DNA of 64,000 bases, from the NCBI GenBank assembly GCA_963750995.1, contig CAVVST010000005.1:1116001-1180000 (forward strand), in the 5' to 3' direction. Within the stretch, counting starts at the first letter, position 1, and each line of letters opens with the position of its first letter. The notes under the pieces are model-generated. The model had not been told where the DNA came from and did not search any database. It saw only the letters and a program-made list of their open reading frames with translations. Below are positions 16,737-26,009 of the stretch, piece by piece. Made by a program: the position numbers and the translations under genes. This DNA comes from CAVVST01 sp963750995. GTDB lineage: Bacteria; Acidobacteriota; Vicinamibacteria; Vicinamibacterales; UBA2999.

Positions 16737-17698
16737 GATTTCACCAGGTACTTGAACACCGCCTGCAGGTTGTCGTCGGGCGAGGTAATTTCATCGATGG
16801 CCCCGGCGTCGCCGGAGGCGGCCAGCGCCGTCAGGCGCGTGTAAAACCCGTCCGGCCTGGCGGTCTGGATCACGACGGCGCCCTCCTCGAACGTCACGCT
16901 GAGCACGTCGTCCTGCGCCATCAGGTGCTGGGCAAGGCGCCTCGGATCCGCGGCGCGCACGAACACCGTGTGCGGATGTTCGTCGATCAGTTCCCGGATC
17001 TGGTGAACGTTGCCCTCGGCGAGAATGCGCCCGTTGTTGACGAGCAGGATGTTCGAGGTCATCGACTCGACCTCGTGCAGGATGTGGCTCGAGACCAGCA
17101 CGCTCTTGCCGGCTCGCGCCCAGTCCTTGATCAGCTGGATGGTCCTGCGCCGCATCAACGGGTCCATGCCGCTCAACGGCTCGTCCAGGATGAGGAATTC
17201 CGGGTCGTGGACGATCGCCTGCGCCAGCTTCACCCGCTGCCGCATGCCCTTGCTGTAGCCGCCAATCTTCCGGTCAGCGGCATCGGCCAGTTCGACCACC
17301 TCGAGCGCTCGCGCCGCTGCTGCGCGCGCGTCGGCCGGCGACAGGCCATTGAGCCGGACCAACGCCTCGAGCCATCGCCGGCCGGTCATCCCGTCGTAGA
17401 AGGCATCCTGGTCGGGGCAGTATCCGATGCGCGCATACAGCGCCGGGTTGCCCCAGATTGGCTCTCCCAGCGCCTGGATGGTGCCGGAGCTGGGCGCGAG
17501 CTGCCCGGTCGCGAGCTTCATGAACGTCGACTTGCCTGCGCCGTTGGGACCGAGCAGGCCGGTCACGCCACGCGGTATCGCCACGCTGACGTCGTTCAGC
17601 CCGGATACCTCGCCGTACCACTTCGAGAGACGCTCGGCCACCAGCACAGGCGTCGATCGATGATCGATGAACGATGATTTGTCCATCGATGTGGTCAT
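16733..17698 (-). CDS. ABC transporter ATP-binding protein (second pair)
   Basis: 321 residues. Walker A is LLGPNGAGKST, signature YSKGMRQRVKLAQA, Walker B FLILDEPLSGMDP and switch His in LVSSHILHEV. The C-terminal region (VFVRAADPRRLAQHL onward) is the DUF4162-like tail common in ABC-2 ATPases. Its partner is the permease directly downstream. The first about 13 codons lie in the ATCGATGATCGAT word repeat and encode SSFIDHRST. A GTG just after the repeat (before LVAERLSKWYG) could be the original start. Confidence 0.9.
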   Translation of the reverse strand: MTTSMDKSSFIDHRSTPVLVAERLSKWYGEVSGLNDVSVAIPRGVTGLLGPNGAGKSTFMKLATGQLAPSSGTIQALGEPIWGNPALYARIGYCPDQDAFYDGMTGRRWLEALVRLNGLSPADARAAAARALEVVELADAADRKIGGYSKGMRQRVKLAQAIVHDPEFLILDEPLSGMDPLMRRRTIQLIKDWARAGKSVLVSSHILHEVESMTSNILLVNNGRILAEGNVHQIRELIDEHPHTVFVRAADPRRLAQHLMAQDDVLSVTFEEGAVVIQTARPDGFYTRLTALAASGDAGAIDEITSPDDNLQAVFKYLVKS

Positions 17699-17785
17699 TG
17701 ATCCGCTGATGGGTCCATGGTTCCATCATCGACGGCACAATCGATTATCAGATCATCGATCATCGATCCATAGATGGAGTCGGTC
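17641..17785. repeat. ATCGATGATCGAT-word quasi-palindrome
   Basis: The words ATCGAT, GATGATC and CATCGATC recur many times over about 145 bases (17651-17698 and 17748-17775), first in one and then in the other orientation. The element covers the spacer between the upstream permease stop and the ATPase gene, and runs into the first codons of that ATPase. No gene fits in the 85-base spacer itself. Confidence 0.6.
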
Positions 17786-18623
17786 ATGTGATCACGTCCA
17801 CCGCCCGCACGCGCCGGTCGAGGATGACGATCGAGAGGGCGACGATCACGCCAACGGCGAGCATCGCCGCTGGCGCGGAGAGCGTCGGACGTTCAGGGGC
17901 GCGGAAGATGGCGATCGACAGCGCATCGAAGACGTCTTCAGGCGAGATCCACGCCCACGCCGTACTGCCGGTCAGGCCCCGAAGCACTCGGTACATGGCG
18001 GCGGCGAACAACACCGAGCCGGCGTACATGACTGCGACGAATCGGCGGCTCTTCGACAGCGCCGAAAGGGCCAGCATCGCGAAGGAGATCGCGATCACCT
18101 CGATGAAACAGAACAGTGTGATGGCCGGCACGAGCCACGGATTGTCGGTAATGAAACCCGGGCTCCCAGCAAAAATCACCTGGAGTGCGAGTAGTGTCAG
18201 GGCCGGCAGCCAGCTCCCGGCGAGCAGAAAGATCGCCAGCACGAGCAGCTTTCCCGAGACGTACTGGACGCGGGTCAGCGGCTTCGCGAGGTACACCTGG
18301 AGCGCGTTGGCGCGGCGATCGCTCGCAATCAGGCCGGAACCGGCATAGATGGTGATGAAAAACAGAAAGGGGCTCTGCTGATTGAGAAACTCGCGGAAGG
18401 TGTCGGGATCGGGCGCGAGAAACGAGAGCTGCGCGAAGCTGCTCGAGGCGTAGATCTGGAGTGCGCGGATCATGAAGGGGCTCCATGCCAGGAGCAGCAG
18501 GGCCAGGAAACGCCGTTCGCGCAGGCGCTCGAGGACGCCGGCACGGGCGACGACCCACCAGCCGCGGCCCGGCGGGTTCCGCCGGCCGGTGTAGCGGCGG
18601 TAGCCCTGATCGTGGATCGGCAC
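17784..18623 (-). CDS. ABC-2 family transporter permease (first pair)
   Basis: 279 residues from GTG 18623, which overlaps the TAG of the upstream ATPase by one base (TAGTG). Longer open sequence upstream lies inside the ATPase gene in another frame. Membrane segments include FLALLLLAWSPFMIRALQIY, FLFFITIYAGSGLIASD, LVLAIFLLAGSWLPALTLLAL, FCFIEVIAISFAMLALSAL and the terminal AMLAVGVIVALSIVILD. The segment SDRRANALQVYLAKPLTR is the cytoplasmic loop typical of ABC-2 subunits. Cargo is unknown. Confidence 0.88.
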   Translation of the reverse strand: MPIHDQGYRRYTGRRNPPGRGWWVVARAGVLERLRERRFLALLLLAWSPFMIRALQIYASSSFAQLSFLAPDPDTFREFLNQQSPFLFFITIYAGSGLIASDRRANALQVYLAKPLTRVQYVSGKLLVLAIFLLAGSWLPALTLLALQVIFAGSPGFITDNPWLVPAITLFCFIEVIAISFAMLALSALSKSRRFVAVMYAGSVLFAAAMYRVLRGLTGSTAWAWISPEDVFDALSIAIFRAPERPTLSAPAAMLAVGVIVALSIVILDRRVRAVDVIT

Positions 18624-19591
18624 TACGGCGCTCCGATCGCCTCGACGAAGACGTCTTCGAGCGTCGGCACGCTGGCGCGAAGGTGCCGGACCTGGACACC
18701 CTGTTCCGCCGCGACCGAGAAGAGATCGCGGGAATCGCGTCCTTCCGGGACGAACACGCGCATGACGTCCTCGTCGGTATCGTGGCAATCGAGGCCGGCC
18801 TGCTGCAGCGCCGCCGCGAAACGATCCGCGTCCCCTTTGACGCGCACCTCGAACACACGCCGCCCGTGCCCCTTCAGCGACGCGATCGGACCGTGCGTGG
18901 CGACGCGGCCGCGTGACAGCACCAGCACGTGGTCGCAGGTGTCGTCCACGTCGTGCAGCAGGTGCGACGACACGATCACGTTGAGGCCGCGTTCGTGGGC
19001 GATGTCGCGGATGAGCGCCACCATCTCGTCGCGCCCCTTTGGATCCATGCCGTTGGTCGGTTCGTCGAGCAGCAGCAGGTCGGGGTCGTGGACGAGCGCC
19101 TGGGCCAGCTTGATGCGCTGCTTCATGCCGGTGGAGTAGGTCTCGACGTTGCGGTACCGCGCCTCGCCGAGGCCGACGTAATAAAGCACCTCGTGGGCGC
19201 GCTGCATCGCGTCGGCGCGCGGCAGCCCGGCCAGCTCGCCGCAGTAAGCGACAAACGCGACGGCGTTCATGCCTGGTATGTGCGCATCGGTTTCAGGCAT
19301 GTAGCCGACGCGCCGTCGAATCTCGAGCGGCGCATGGCGGACGTCGAGCCCGAGAACGCGCATCTCGCCATGATCAGGCGCGATGAACCCGAGCAGCGAT
19401 TTAATCAACGTGCTCTTTCCCGCCCCGTTCGGACCGAGCAGGCCGACGGCGCCCGCCGGCAGCACCGCGGTAACGTCCTCGAGCGCCGTCCGCTGGCCGT
19501 ATCTGACGCTGACGTGCGTGACCGTCGCGACGGGCCCGCCCCGAGCTGTGTCGAGGCCCTTGTCCTGAGCGATGTCGAGGGGGTCGGTCAC
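18623..19591 (-). CDS. ABC transporter ATP-binding protein (first pair)
   Basis: 322 residues: Walker A LLGPNGAGKSTL, signature YSTGMKQRIKLAQ, Walker B LLLLDEPTNGMDP and switch His VSSHLLHDVDD, with a C-terminal accessory domain of about 90 residues. The start overlaps the HD hydrolase stop (ATGA at 19588-19591), and the stop overlaps its permease. Five genes (HD protein, ATPase, permease, ATPase, permease) thus form one tight minus-strand operon, broken only by the repeat spacer at 17699-17783. Confidence 0.92.
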   Translation of the reverse strand: MTDPLDIAQDKGLDTARGGPVATVTHVSVRYGQRTALEDVTAVLPAGAVGLLGPNGAGKSTLIKSLLGFIAPDHGEMRVLGLDVRHAPLEIRRRVGYMPETDAHIPGMNAVAFVAYCGELAGLPRADAMQRAHEVLYYVGLGEARYRNVETYSTGMKQRIKLAQALVHDPDLLLLDEPTNGMDPKGRDEMVALIRDIAHERGLNVIVSSHLLHDVDDTCDHVLVLSRGRVATHGPIASLKGHGRRVFEVRVKGDADRFAAALQQAGLDCHDTDEDVMRVFVPEGRDSRDLFSVAAEQGVQVRHLRASVPTLEDVFVEAIGAP

Positions 19592-20166
19592 AGGCTTCCA
19601 CGCAGGCCGAGGAGCTCGGCCTGCCCCCGCATGAACGCGATGACGTTGGCGGCATGCGCCTCGAGCGAAAGGCCGAGCCCGGCTGCTCCGTTTCGCAGGT
19701 CGTCACGCGAGACCGTGCGAGCAAACGCCTTGTCCTTCATACGCTTGATGACGGACGAGGCCTCGAGATCGAGGATGCTCTTGCTGGGACGAACGAGCGC
19801 CGCCGCCGTGACGAAGCCCGCCATTTCGTCGCAGGCAAACAGCGTCTTCTCCAGCAGGCTGTCGCGGCTGACGCCGCTGTAGTCCGCGTGCGACAGGATG
19901 GCGCGCGTCACCCACTCCGGGTAGCCGCGCCGCTGCAGCTCTTCGCAGCCTCGAAATGGGTGGTCCGCCAGGGACGGGTATCGCTCGTAATCAAAGTCGT
20001 GAAGCAGGGCGACCACGGCCCAGCCCTCTTCGTCCTCGCCGAACGTGCGGGCGTATCCCCGGACGGCAGCTTCAACCGCTAACGCGTGCTTGCGCAGGCT
20101 CTCGCTCCGGGTCCACTCGGTGAGAAGCGCCCACGCCGCGTCTCGAGAAATGGGGTCGGGGGTCAT
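19588..20166 (-). CDS. HD-domain hydrolase
   Basis: 192 residues. HD ligands appear as His27 (SLRKHALAVE), HisAsp in VALLHDFDYERYP, a later His (ILSHADYSG) and Asp in FACDEMAGFV. This is the metal-binding layout of small HD phosphohydrolases; the substrate is unknown. The start ATG 20166 and the first codons (MTPDPI) are supplied by the left arm of the 36-bp palindrome at 20150-20235. The ancestral start may have been different. It is coupled to the ABC exporter genes downstream. Confidence 0.82.
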   Translation of the reverse strand: MTPDPISRDAAWALLTEWTRSESLRKHALAVEAAVRGYARTFGEDEEGWAVVALLHDFDYERYPSLADHPFRGCEELQRRGYPEWVTRAILSHADYSGVSRDSLLEKTLFACDEMAGFVTAAALVRPSKSILDLEASSVIKRMKDKAFARTVSRDDLRNGAAGLGLSLEAHAANVIAFMRGQAELLGLRGSL

Positions 20167-20235
20167 TTTTCGAGGACACTCCGATCGCCAACAACCCTCA
20201 TCGGAGTGTCCTCGAAAAATGACCCCCGACCCCAT
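20150..20235. repeat. Perfect 36-bp-arm palindrome between HD and NUDIX genes
   Basis: Arms at 20150-20185 and 20200-20235 are exact reverse complements around a 14-base loop. The left arm carries the start codon and first codons of the HD gene. The right arm and loop carry the last codons (GVGGHFSRTLR) and stop of the NUDIX gene. It looks like a REP/BIME-type mobile hairpin. Its strength also suggests it blocks transcription or protects RNA ends. Confidence 0.92.
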
Positions 20236-20677
20236 GTAATTCGAGCGCCCGGGCAATCACCGCTTTCGCCTTCACTGTCAGGTCGTACGCGTCCAGTGCG
20301 TCGGGCTCAACCAGCACGGCATCGTCGACATCGGAGCCGGCCTGCAGATCGCCACCGATCGGCCAGCACAGGTAATCGACGAGGACGAAGTGATAGCGCA
20401 CGCGCTGTTCCGCGTCGACGATGATGCGATCGAATACTTCGATCACCGGCCCGACCTCGATCTCGAGGCCGGTTTCCTCGCGCATCTCCCTTGCGACGCC
20501 GGTTTCCAGCGTCTCGCCGAGTTCGAGCGTCCCGCCGGGAAGGCTCCACCGGCCGGCCAGCGGCTCATAGCGCCGCTTGACGAGCAGCACCTTGCCCGCC
20601 TCGATGATGACCGCGCCGACGCCAACAATCGGGCGCTCGGGATACTGGCGCGTGTCGGCGCGCGGCTCACCCGTCAT
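20198..20677 (-). CDS. NUDIX hydrolase
   Basis: 159 residues from ATG 20677, which overlaps the YjbQ stop (ATGA). The NUDIX box is complete: GTLELGETL followed by REMREETGLE, giving the Mg-binding helix. An N-terminal strand VGVGAVIIEAGKVLLVKR fits MutT-like ADP-ribose or nucleoside-diphosphate hydrolases; the substrate cannot be read. The last 11 residues come from the palindrome, so the native C-terminus probably ended near ARALELHG. Confidence 0.92.
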   Translation of the reverse strand: MTGEPRADTRQYPERPIVGVGAVIIEAGKVLLVKRRYEPLAGRWSLPGGTLELGETLETGVAREMREETGLEIEVGPVIEVFDRIIVDAEQRVRYHFVLVDYLCWPIGGDLQAGSDVDDAVLVEPDALDAYDLTVKAKAVIARALELHGVGGHFSRTLR

Positions 20678-21087
20678 TCGCCCATCACCTTGACGACGAC
20701 CCGCTTGCGGCGCTGGCCGTCGAACTCGGCATAGAACACCTGTTCCCACGGGCCGAGATCGAGCTTGCCCTTCGTGATCGGCAGCAACACCTGGTGGCCC
20801 ATCAGCGTGCGCTTCAGATGGGCGTCGGCGTTGTCCTCTCCCGTCTGGTGATGGCGATAATCGAGGCCCGACGGGGCGAGTTTCTCGAGCCATACCTGGA
20901 AGTCGTGAATGAGCCCGTCTTCCCAGTCGTTGACGTAGACCGCCGCGGTGATGTGCATGGCTGAAACCAGGACCATGCCTTCCGTCACGCCGCTCTTCTG
21001 GACGAGCTCAGCCACCTGGTCGGTGATGCGAATGAACTCCTGCCGCCGCTTGGTCTCGAACCAGAGATAGTCGGTAAGCGTTTTCAT
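20674..21087 (-). CDS. YjbQ/UPF0047 family protein
   Basis: 137 residues, the full family length. Signature stretches are MHITAAVYVNDWEDGLIHD, YRHHQTGEDNADAHLKR and LGPWEQVFYAEFDG. Members of this family have been linked to a weak thiamine-phosphate synthase activity, and their main role is unclear. The gene starts an ATGA-coupled pair with the NUDIX gene and follows a CACGAAGG-type repeat spacer. Confidence 0.9.
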   Translation of the reverse strand: MKTLTDYLWFETKRRQEFIRITDQVAELVQKSGVTEGMVLVSAMHITAAVYVNDWEDGLIHDFQVWLEKLAPSGLDYRHHQTGEDNADAHLKRTLMGHQVLLPITKGKLDLGPWEQVFYAEFDGQRRKRVVVKVMGE

Positions 21088-21093
21088 GTCTTA

Positions 21094-21178
21094 ACCACGA
21101 AGGGACGAAGGTCGCGAAGAGCACGAAATAACCAATAACATCTCGTGTCCTTCGTCGCCTTCGAGTCGTCGTGGTTCC
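21094..21178. repeat. CACGAAGG-word quasi-palindrome
   Basis: ACCACGAAGGGACGAAGG with further GCGAAGAGCACGAA words lies on the left. On the right are CGTGTCCTTCGTCGCCTTCG and GTCGTGGTT, so the outer ends pair and the inner words repeat. It fills the 90-base gap between the YjbQ start and the TsaD stop, touching the stop codon. Confidence 0.65.
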
Positions 21179-22250
21179 TAGGTTAGCGCCAACGACGCGT
21201 CCGCGTTCACGTCGAGTTCGCCGGCGGCGCCGGCGCGATGGCGCCGGAGCCCGGCAGCGGCAATCATGGCGGCGTTGTCGGTCGATAATGCCAGGCCGGG
21301 AATGAACACCGGGATGCCGCGCACGGCTCCGCGAGCCAGGGCATCTTCGCGCAAACGGCTGTTCGCCGAGACGCCGCCCGCAATGCCGACGCTCTCCGCG
21401 CCGTACCAACGTGCCGCCTCGAACAGGCGGTCGAGCAGCGTCTCGACGACGACGCGCTGAAAGCTGGCGGCCAGGTCAGCCACGTGCTGCGCCGGCAGCG
21501 GCGTCTCCGCGGCCAGCCCGAGCTGTTCTCTGCGCGTCGCCACGTGCCGCAGCACGGATGTCTTGAGCCCGCTGAAACTGAAATCGCGTCGTCCCGGCAG
21601 GTGCGGCGCATTTCGATCGGCATGAGTCATTTTCGTTTTCGGCAGCGCCACCGCGCGGTCGTTGCCGTGCAGCGAGACGCGATCGATGACCGGGCCGCCG
21701 GGATAGCCCAACCCCAGCAATTTCGCCACCTTGTCGAACGCCTCCCCCGCCGCGTCGTCCCTCGTGCGGCCAAGTAACTCGTATGCACCCGGCCGTTCGA
21801 TGCGATAGAGGCTCGTATGGCCGCCCGAGACCACCAGGACGACCGCGGGCACCGGCATCTCGCCGCCTTCGAGCACGAGCGATTCGATATGGCCGGCGAG
21901 GTGATGCACGGGGATCAACGGCACCGATCGCGCCCAGGCGAGCGCCTTGGCGAACGACAGGCCGACGAGGAGCGAGCCGACCAGGCCGGGCCCCTGGGTC
22001 ACGGCAATTGCGTCGAACGCCGGGATGCCCGCATCGGCCAGCGCCTGTTCAACGACACCGCAGATGTCGCGGACGTGCTGCCGTGCCGAGAGTTCAGGGA
22101 CCACCCCACCCCACTCACGGTGGACGTCCACCTGCGACGCCACGACATTCGAGCGGATGCGCCACGGACGCTGAGGGTCGCCAGTCTCCTCGACCACGGC
22201 AGCCGCGGTCTCGTCACACGACGTTTCGATGCCGAGCACAATCACGTCGT

Positions 22251-22254
<4 letters not shown>
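21178..22254 (-). CDS. tsaD: tRNA N6-adenosine threonylcarbamoyltransferase
   Basis: 358 residues, beginning VIVLGIETSCDETAAAVVEE. It transfers the threonylcarbamoyl group to A37 of ANN-decoding tRNAs, together with TsaB and TsaE. Metal-binding His pair in HHLAGHIES, the nucleotide-binding VSGGHTSLYRI and a C-terminal GGVSANSRLRE are all present. Its start overlaps the mtnA stop (ATGA at 22251-22254). The other Tsa subunits are not in the window. Confidence 0.97.
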
Positions 22255-23339
<1,085 letters not shown>

Positions 23340-23366
23340 GTGAGGTCGATGATATCAGCCCGTCAC

Positions 23367-23392
23367 GCCGGGCCCGCTTCGCGGAACCCGGC
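23367..23392. repeat. GCCGGG short palindrome between cdd and mtnA
   Basis: GCCGGG and CCCGGC close a hairpin around a GC-rich centre (CCGCTTCGCGG), within the 114-base gap between mtnA and the cytidine deaminase gene. It may be a REP-like unit or a weak terminator of the nucleoside operon. No T-run follows it. Confidence 0.5.
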
Positions 23393-23453
23393 CTACATAC
23401 GAAGGGATGCGGGTAGGGCGGGGTTCAGCGAAGGGGATTCGCCTGGCATCCGC

Positions 23454-23846
23454 CTAGCGAAGCAATCGATTGTCGAATGGCAGGGGCAACAGATCTCGAA
23501 GCTGATGACGACCTGATTCTCGCGTGAGGTTCGCGAGAATCACTTCGAGGTCGCCGCCGAACTCCCACAGAATCTGGCGGCACGCGCCGCAAGGCGGGGT
23601 GGGGTTGCCGGTGTCGGCGACGATCGCGATGCGCCGAAATTCACGATGCCCTTCGGACAGCGCCTTGAACATCGCCACGCGCTCGGCGCAGATCGTCAAC
23701 CCGTAGGTCGCGTTTTCGATGTTGCAGCCGGTGACGACGGCGCCGGCGGCGGTTTCGAGCGCCGCGCCGACCTTGAAGTTCGAGTATCCGGCGTGGGCGA
23801 ACTCGCGGGCCTTGCGTGCGGCGGCGATCAGGTCAGAGTCGCTCAA
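23454..23846 (-). CDS. cdd: Cytidine deaminase
   Basis: 130 residues, the size of the tetrameric type. Zinc motifs are TICAERVAM (Cys ligand, catalytic Glu) and PPCGACRQ (two Cys ligands); the substrate strand is FKVGAALET. The TTG start at 23846 gives MSDSDLIAAARKAREF and overlaps the phosphorylase stop by 14 bases. No ATG is available in a suitable place. It deaminates (deoxy)cytidine to (deoxy)uridine in the salvage operon. Confidence 0.92.
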   Translation of the reverse strand: MSDSDLIAAARKAREFAHAGYSNFKVGAALETAAGAVVTGCNIENATYGLTICAERVAMFKALSEGHREFRRIAIVADTGNPTPPCGACRQILWEFGGDLEVILANLTRESGRHQLRDLLPLPFDNRLLR

Positions 23847-24654
23847 TGATTCCCTCGAGCAGCGCAATGAAAGTGCCGCGCACCTGCCTCGCCGTCTCCA
23901 GCACTTCCTCGTGATTGAGCGGCTCCGGCAGCACCCCGGCCGCCATGTTCGTGATGCACGACAGCCCCAGGACCTCCAGCCCCATGTGCCGCGCGGCGAT
24001 CGCCTCCGGGACAGTTGACATTCCCACGGCGTCGGCGCCGATCGTCCGGAGGTACCGGATTTCCGCCGGCGTTTCGTAGCTCGGGCCTCCGAGCGCCGCG
24101 TATACCCCGTGCGAGACCGACAGGCCTTTCGCCGCGGCGGCATCGTCGGCGATTCGCCGGAGCCGCTTCGAATAGACCTCCGTCATGTCGGGAAAGCGCG
24201 GTCCGAAGCGATCGTCGTTGTCGCCCATGAGCGGGTTCGCCGCCATCAGGTTGATGTGGTCGTCGATCACCATCAGCGCCCCCCGCCCGAAGCCGGTATT
24301 CACGCCTCCCGCGGCATTGGTCAAGACGAGTTCCCGCACGCCCAGGCGTGCCATCACCCGTGTGGCAAAGACGACGGTGCTGAGCGGGTGACCTTCGTAG
24401 GCATGCACACGGCCGGCAAGCGCCGCCACACGGCGGCTGGCGACCGACCCGACAACCAGCTTTCCCGCATGGCCCACGACTTTCGATACCGGCCAATCCG
24501 GCAGCTCACCGTACGGCATCGTGACCGCGTCGCGAAGTGTATCGGTGAAGTCGCCGAGGCCGGAGCCAAGGACCAGCGCCGTCTGCGGCAGCGTTCCGCA
24601 CCGACGCTTCACCGCAGCGGCCGCGGCCTCGACGCGCTCGAACATCAGACCCAT
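23833..24654 (-). CDS. Purine nucleoside phosphorylase (trimeric type)
   Basis: 273 residues from ATG 24654, overlapping the transporter stop as TGATG; an in-frame ATG at 24678 lies inside the transporter gene. Motifs: phosphate site LVLGSGLGDF, ELVLTNAAGGVNTGFG and the purine-contacting Asn in LSCITNMAAGVL. It cleaves (deoxy)inosine and (deoxy)guanosine with phosphate, fitting the deoA, nupC and cdd context. Activity on methylthioadenosine is possible but not indicated. Confidence 0.93.
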   Translation of the reverse strand: MGLMFERVEAAAAAVKRRCGTLPQTALVLGSGLGDFTDTLRDAVTMPYGELPDWPVSKVVGHAGKLVVGSVASRRVAALAGRVHAYEGHPLSTVVFATRVMARLGVRELVLTNAAGGVNTGFGRGALMVIDDHINLMAANPLMGDNDDRFGPRFPDMTEVYSKRLRRIADDAAAAKGLSVSHGVYAALGGPSYETPAEIRYLRTIGADAVGMSTVPEAIAARHMGLEVLGLSCITNMAAGVLPEPLNHEEVLETARQVRGTFIALLEGIIERL

Positions 24655-26009
24655 CAGAGCAGCATCGAAGCCACGCATGCGTTCACCAGCGTCGCCACGA
24701 ATCCGGCCAGCAGCGCCCGGCCGCCCAGCCGTGCGAGATCGCCGCGCCGGTTCGGCGCCATGCCGCCGATGCCGCCAAGCTGAATACCGATCGAGGCGAT
24801 GTTGGCAAAGCCGGTGAGCGCATAGGTGGCCAGGATGTAAGAGCGCTCGCTGAGCACGGTGCGGTATTCCCCGGTCAGCTTGACGAAAGCGACGAACTCG
24901 TTGGCGACGAGTTTGGTCCCCAGCAAATCGGCCATCGGGGCAATGTCGGCGGACGGCACACCCATGAGGAACGCGACCGGCGCAAACACGACGGCGAAGA
25001 CTCCCGACAGCGTCAACCCGGGGCGAATGGCGCCGAGGATGAAATCAAAGAGTGCGATGAACGCGAGGAATGCGATCAACATTCCGGCAACGTTGAGCGC
25101 CAGCGTCAACCCGTCCGAGGCCCCGCTCGCGGCGGCGTCGATCGCGTTGACGTGCAGTTTCTCGACATTCACCTTGGCAGTGCCCAGCGTTTCCGGCTGC
25201 TCCAGCTCGGGGAGAAGCATCTTCGACAGATACAGTCCGCAGGGCGCCGCCATCACGCTGGTGGTCAGGATGGCGACCGGATCGGCGCCCAGGGCAATGT
25301 AGACGGCCATCACGCCGCCCGAGATGGTGGCCATCCCGCCGACCATCATGGCCAGCAACTCCGACTGCGTCATGCGCGGGACGAACGGCTTGACGATGAT
25401 CGGCGCCTCGGTTTGCCCCATGAAGACGTTCGCAGCAGCCGACAGCGTCTCGGCGCCGCTCGTCTGCATCAGCCGCATCATCACGCGCGCCATCAACCGG
25501 ACGACGAATTGGAGGATGCCGAAGTGGTACAACACCGTGAAGAACGACGAGACGAAGATGATGGTGGGAAGCGCGACGAACGCAAACACGAGCCCATTTG
25601 CTGGTCCGAACACCTTGGCCATCTCTCCTGGATTCGCCAGTACCCCGAAGACGAAGCGCGATCCGACGTCGGTGAACTGCAGGAAGCGGCTCACGGTGGC
25701 GCCAATCGCGCTGAACAGCTCGTACCCCGGGCGCCGGTCTCCGACCGCGAACTTCAGGATGAGGAGCGCGAAACCGAGCTGTAACGCCACACCCCACGCA
25801 ACCGTCCGCCAGTTCACGAGCCGGAGGTTCGGTGAGCACGCCGCGATGATCGCGATGAAGCAGACCGCACCGCACGCGGCCTGGGCGCGGAAACCAAGCA
25901 CGCTGCCGAGCAGCCAGGCAGCGGCGCCCATGACCACGACCAACCCGATCGCCGCCAGCCGCAGTGACCGGCCAGAATCAACCGCGGGGCCGTTCACCGG
26001 CATCGTCAT
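24654..26009 (-). CDS. NupC/CNT-family nucleoside transporter
   Basis: 451 residues and about ten membrane segments. The family core is clear: FMGQTEAPIIVKPFVPRMTQ, GGMATISGGVMAVYIALG, and later LLGTKLVANEFVAFVKL with a C-terminal FANIASIGIQLGG. It imports nucleosides by H+ or Na+ symport. The start overlaps the deoA stop (ATGA at 26006-26009), and the stop overlaps the phosphorylase start. Confidence 0.95.
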   Translation of the reverse strand: MTMPVNGPAVDSGRSLRLAAIGLVVVMGAAAWLLGSVLGFRAQAACGAVCFIAIIAACSPNLRLVNWRTVAWGVALQLGFALLILKFAVGDRRPGYELFSAIGATVSRFLQFTDVGSRFVFGVLANPGEMAKVFGPANGLVFAFVALPTIIFVSSFFTVLYHFGILQFVVRLMARVMMRLMQTSGAETLSAAANVFMGQTEAPIIVKPFVPRMTQSELLAMMVGGMATISGGVMAVYIALGADPVAILTTSVMAAPCGLYLSKMLLPELEQPETLGTAKVNVEKLHVNAIDAAASGASDGLTLALNVAGMLIAFLAFIALFDFILGAIRPGLTLSGVFAVVFAPVAFLMGVPSADIAPMADLLGTKLVANEFVAFVKLTGEYRTVLSERSYILATYALTGFANIASIGIQLGGIGGMAPNRRGDLARLGGRALLAGFVATLVNACVASMLL

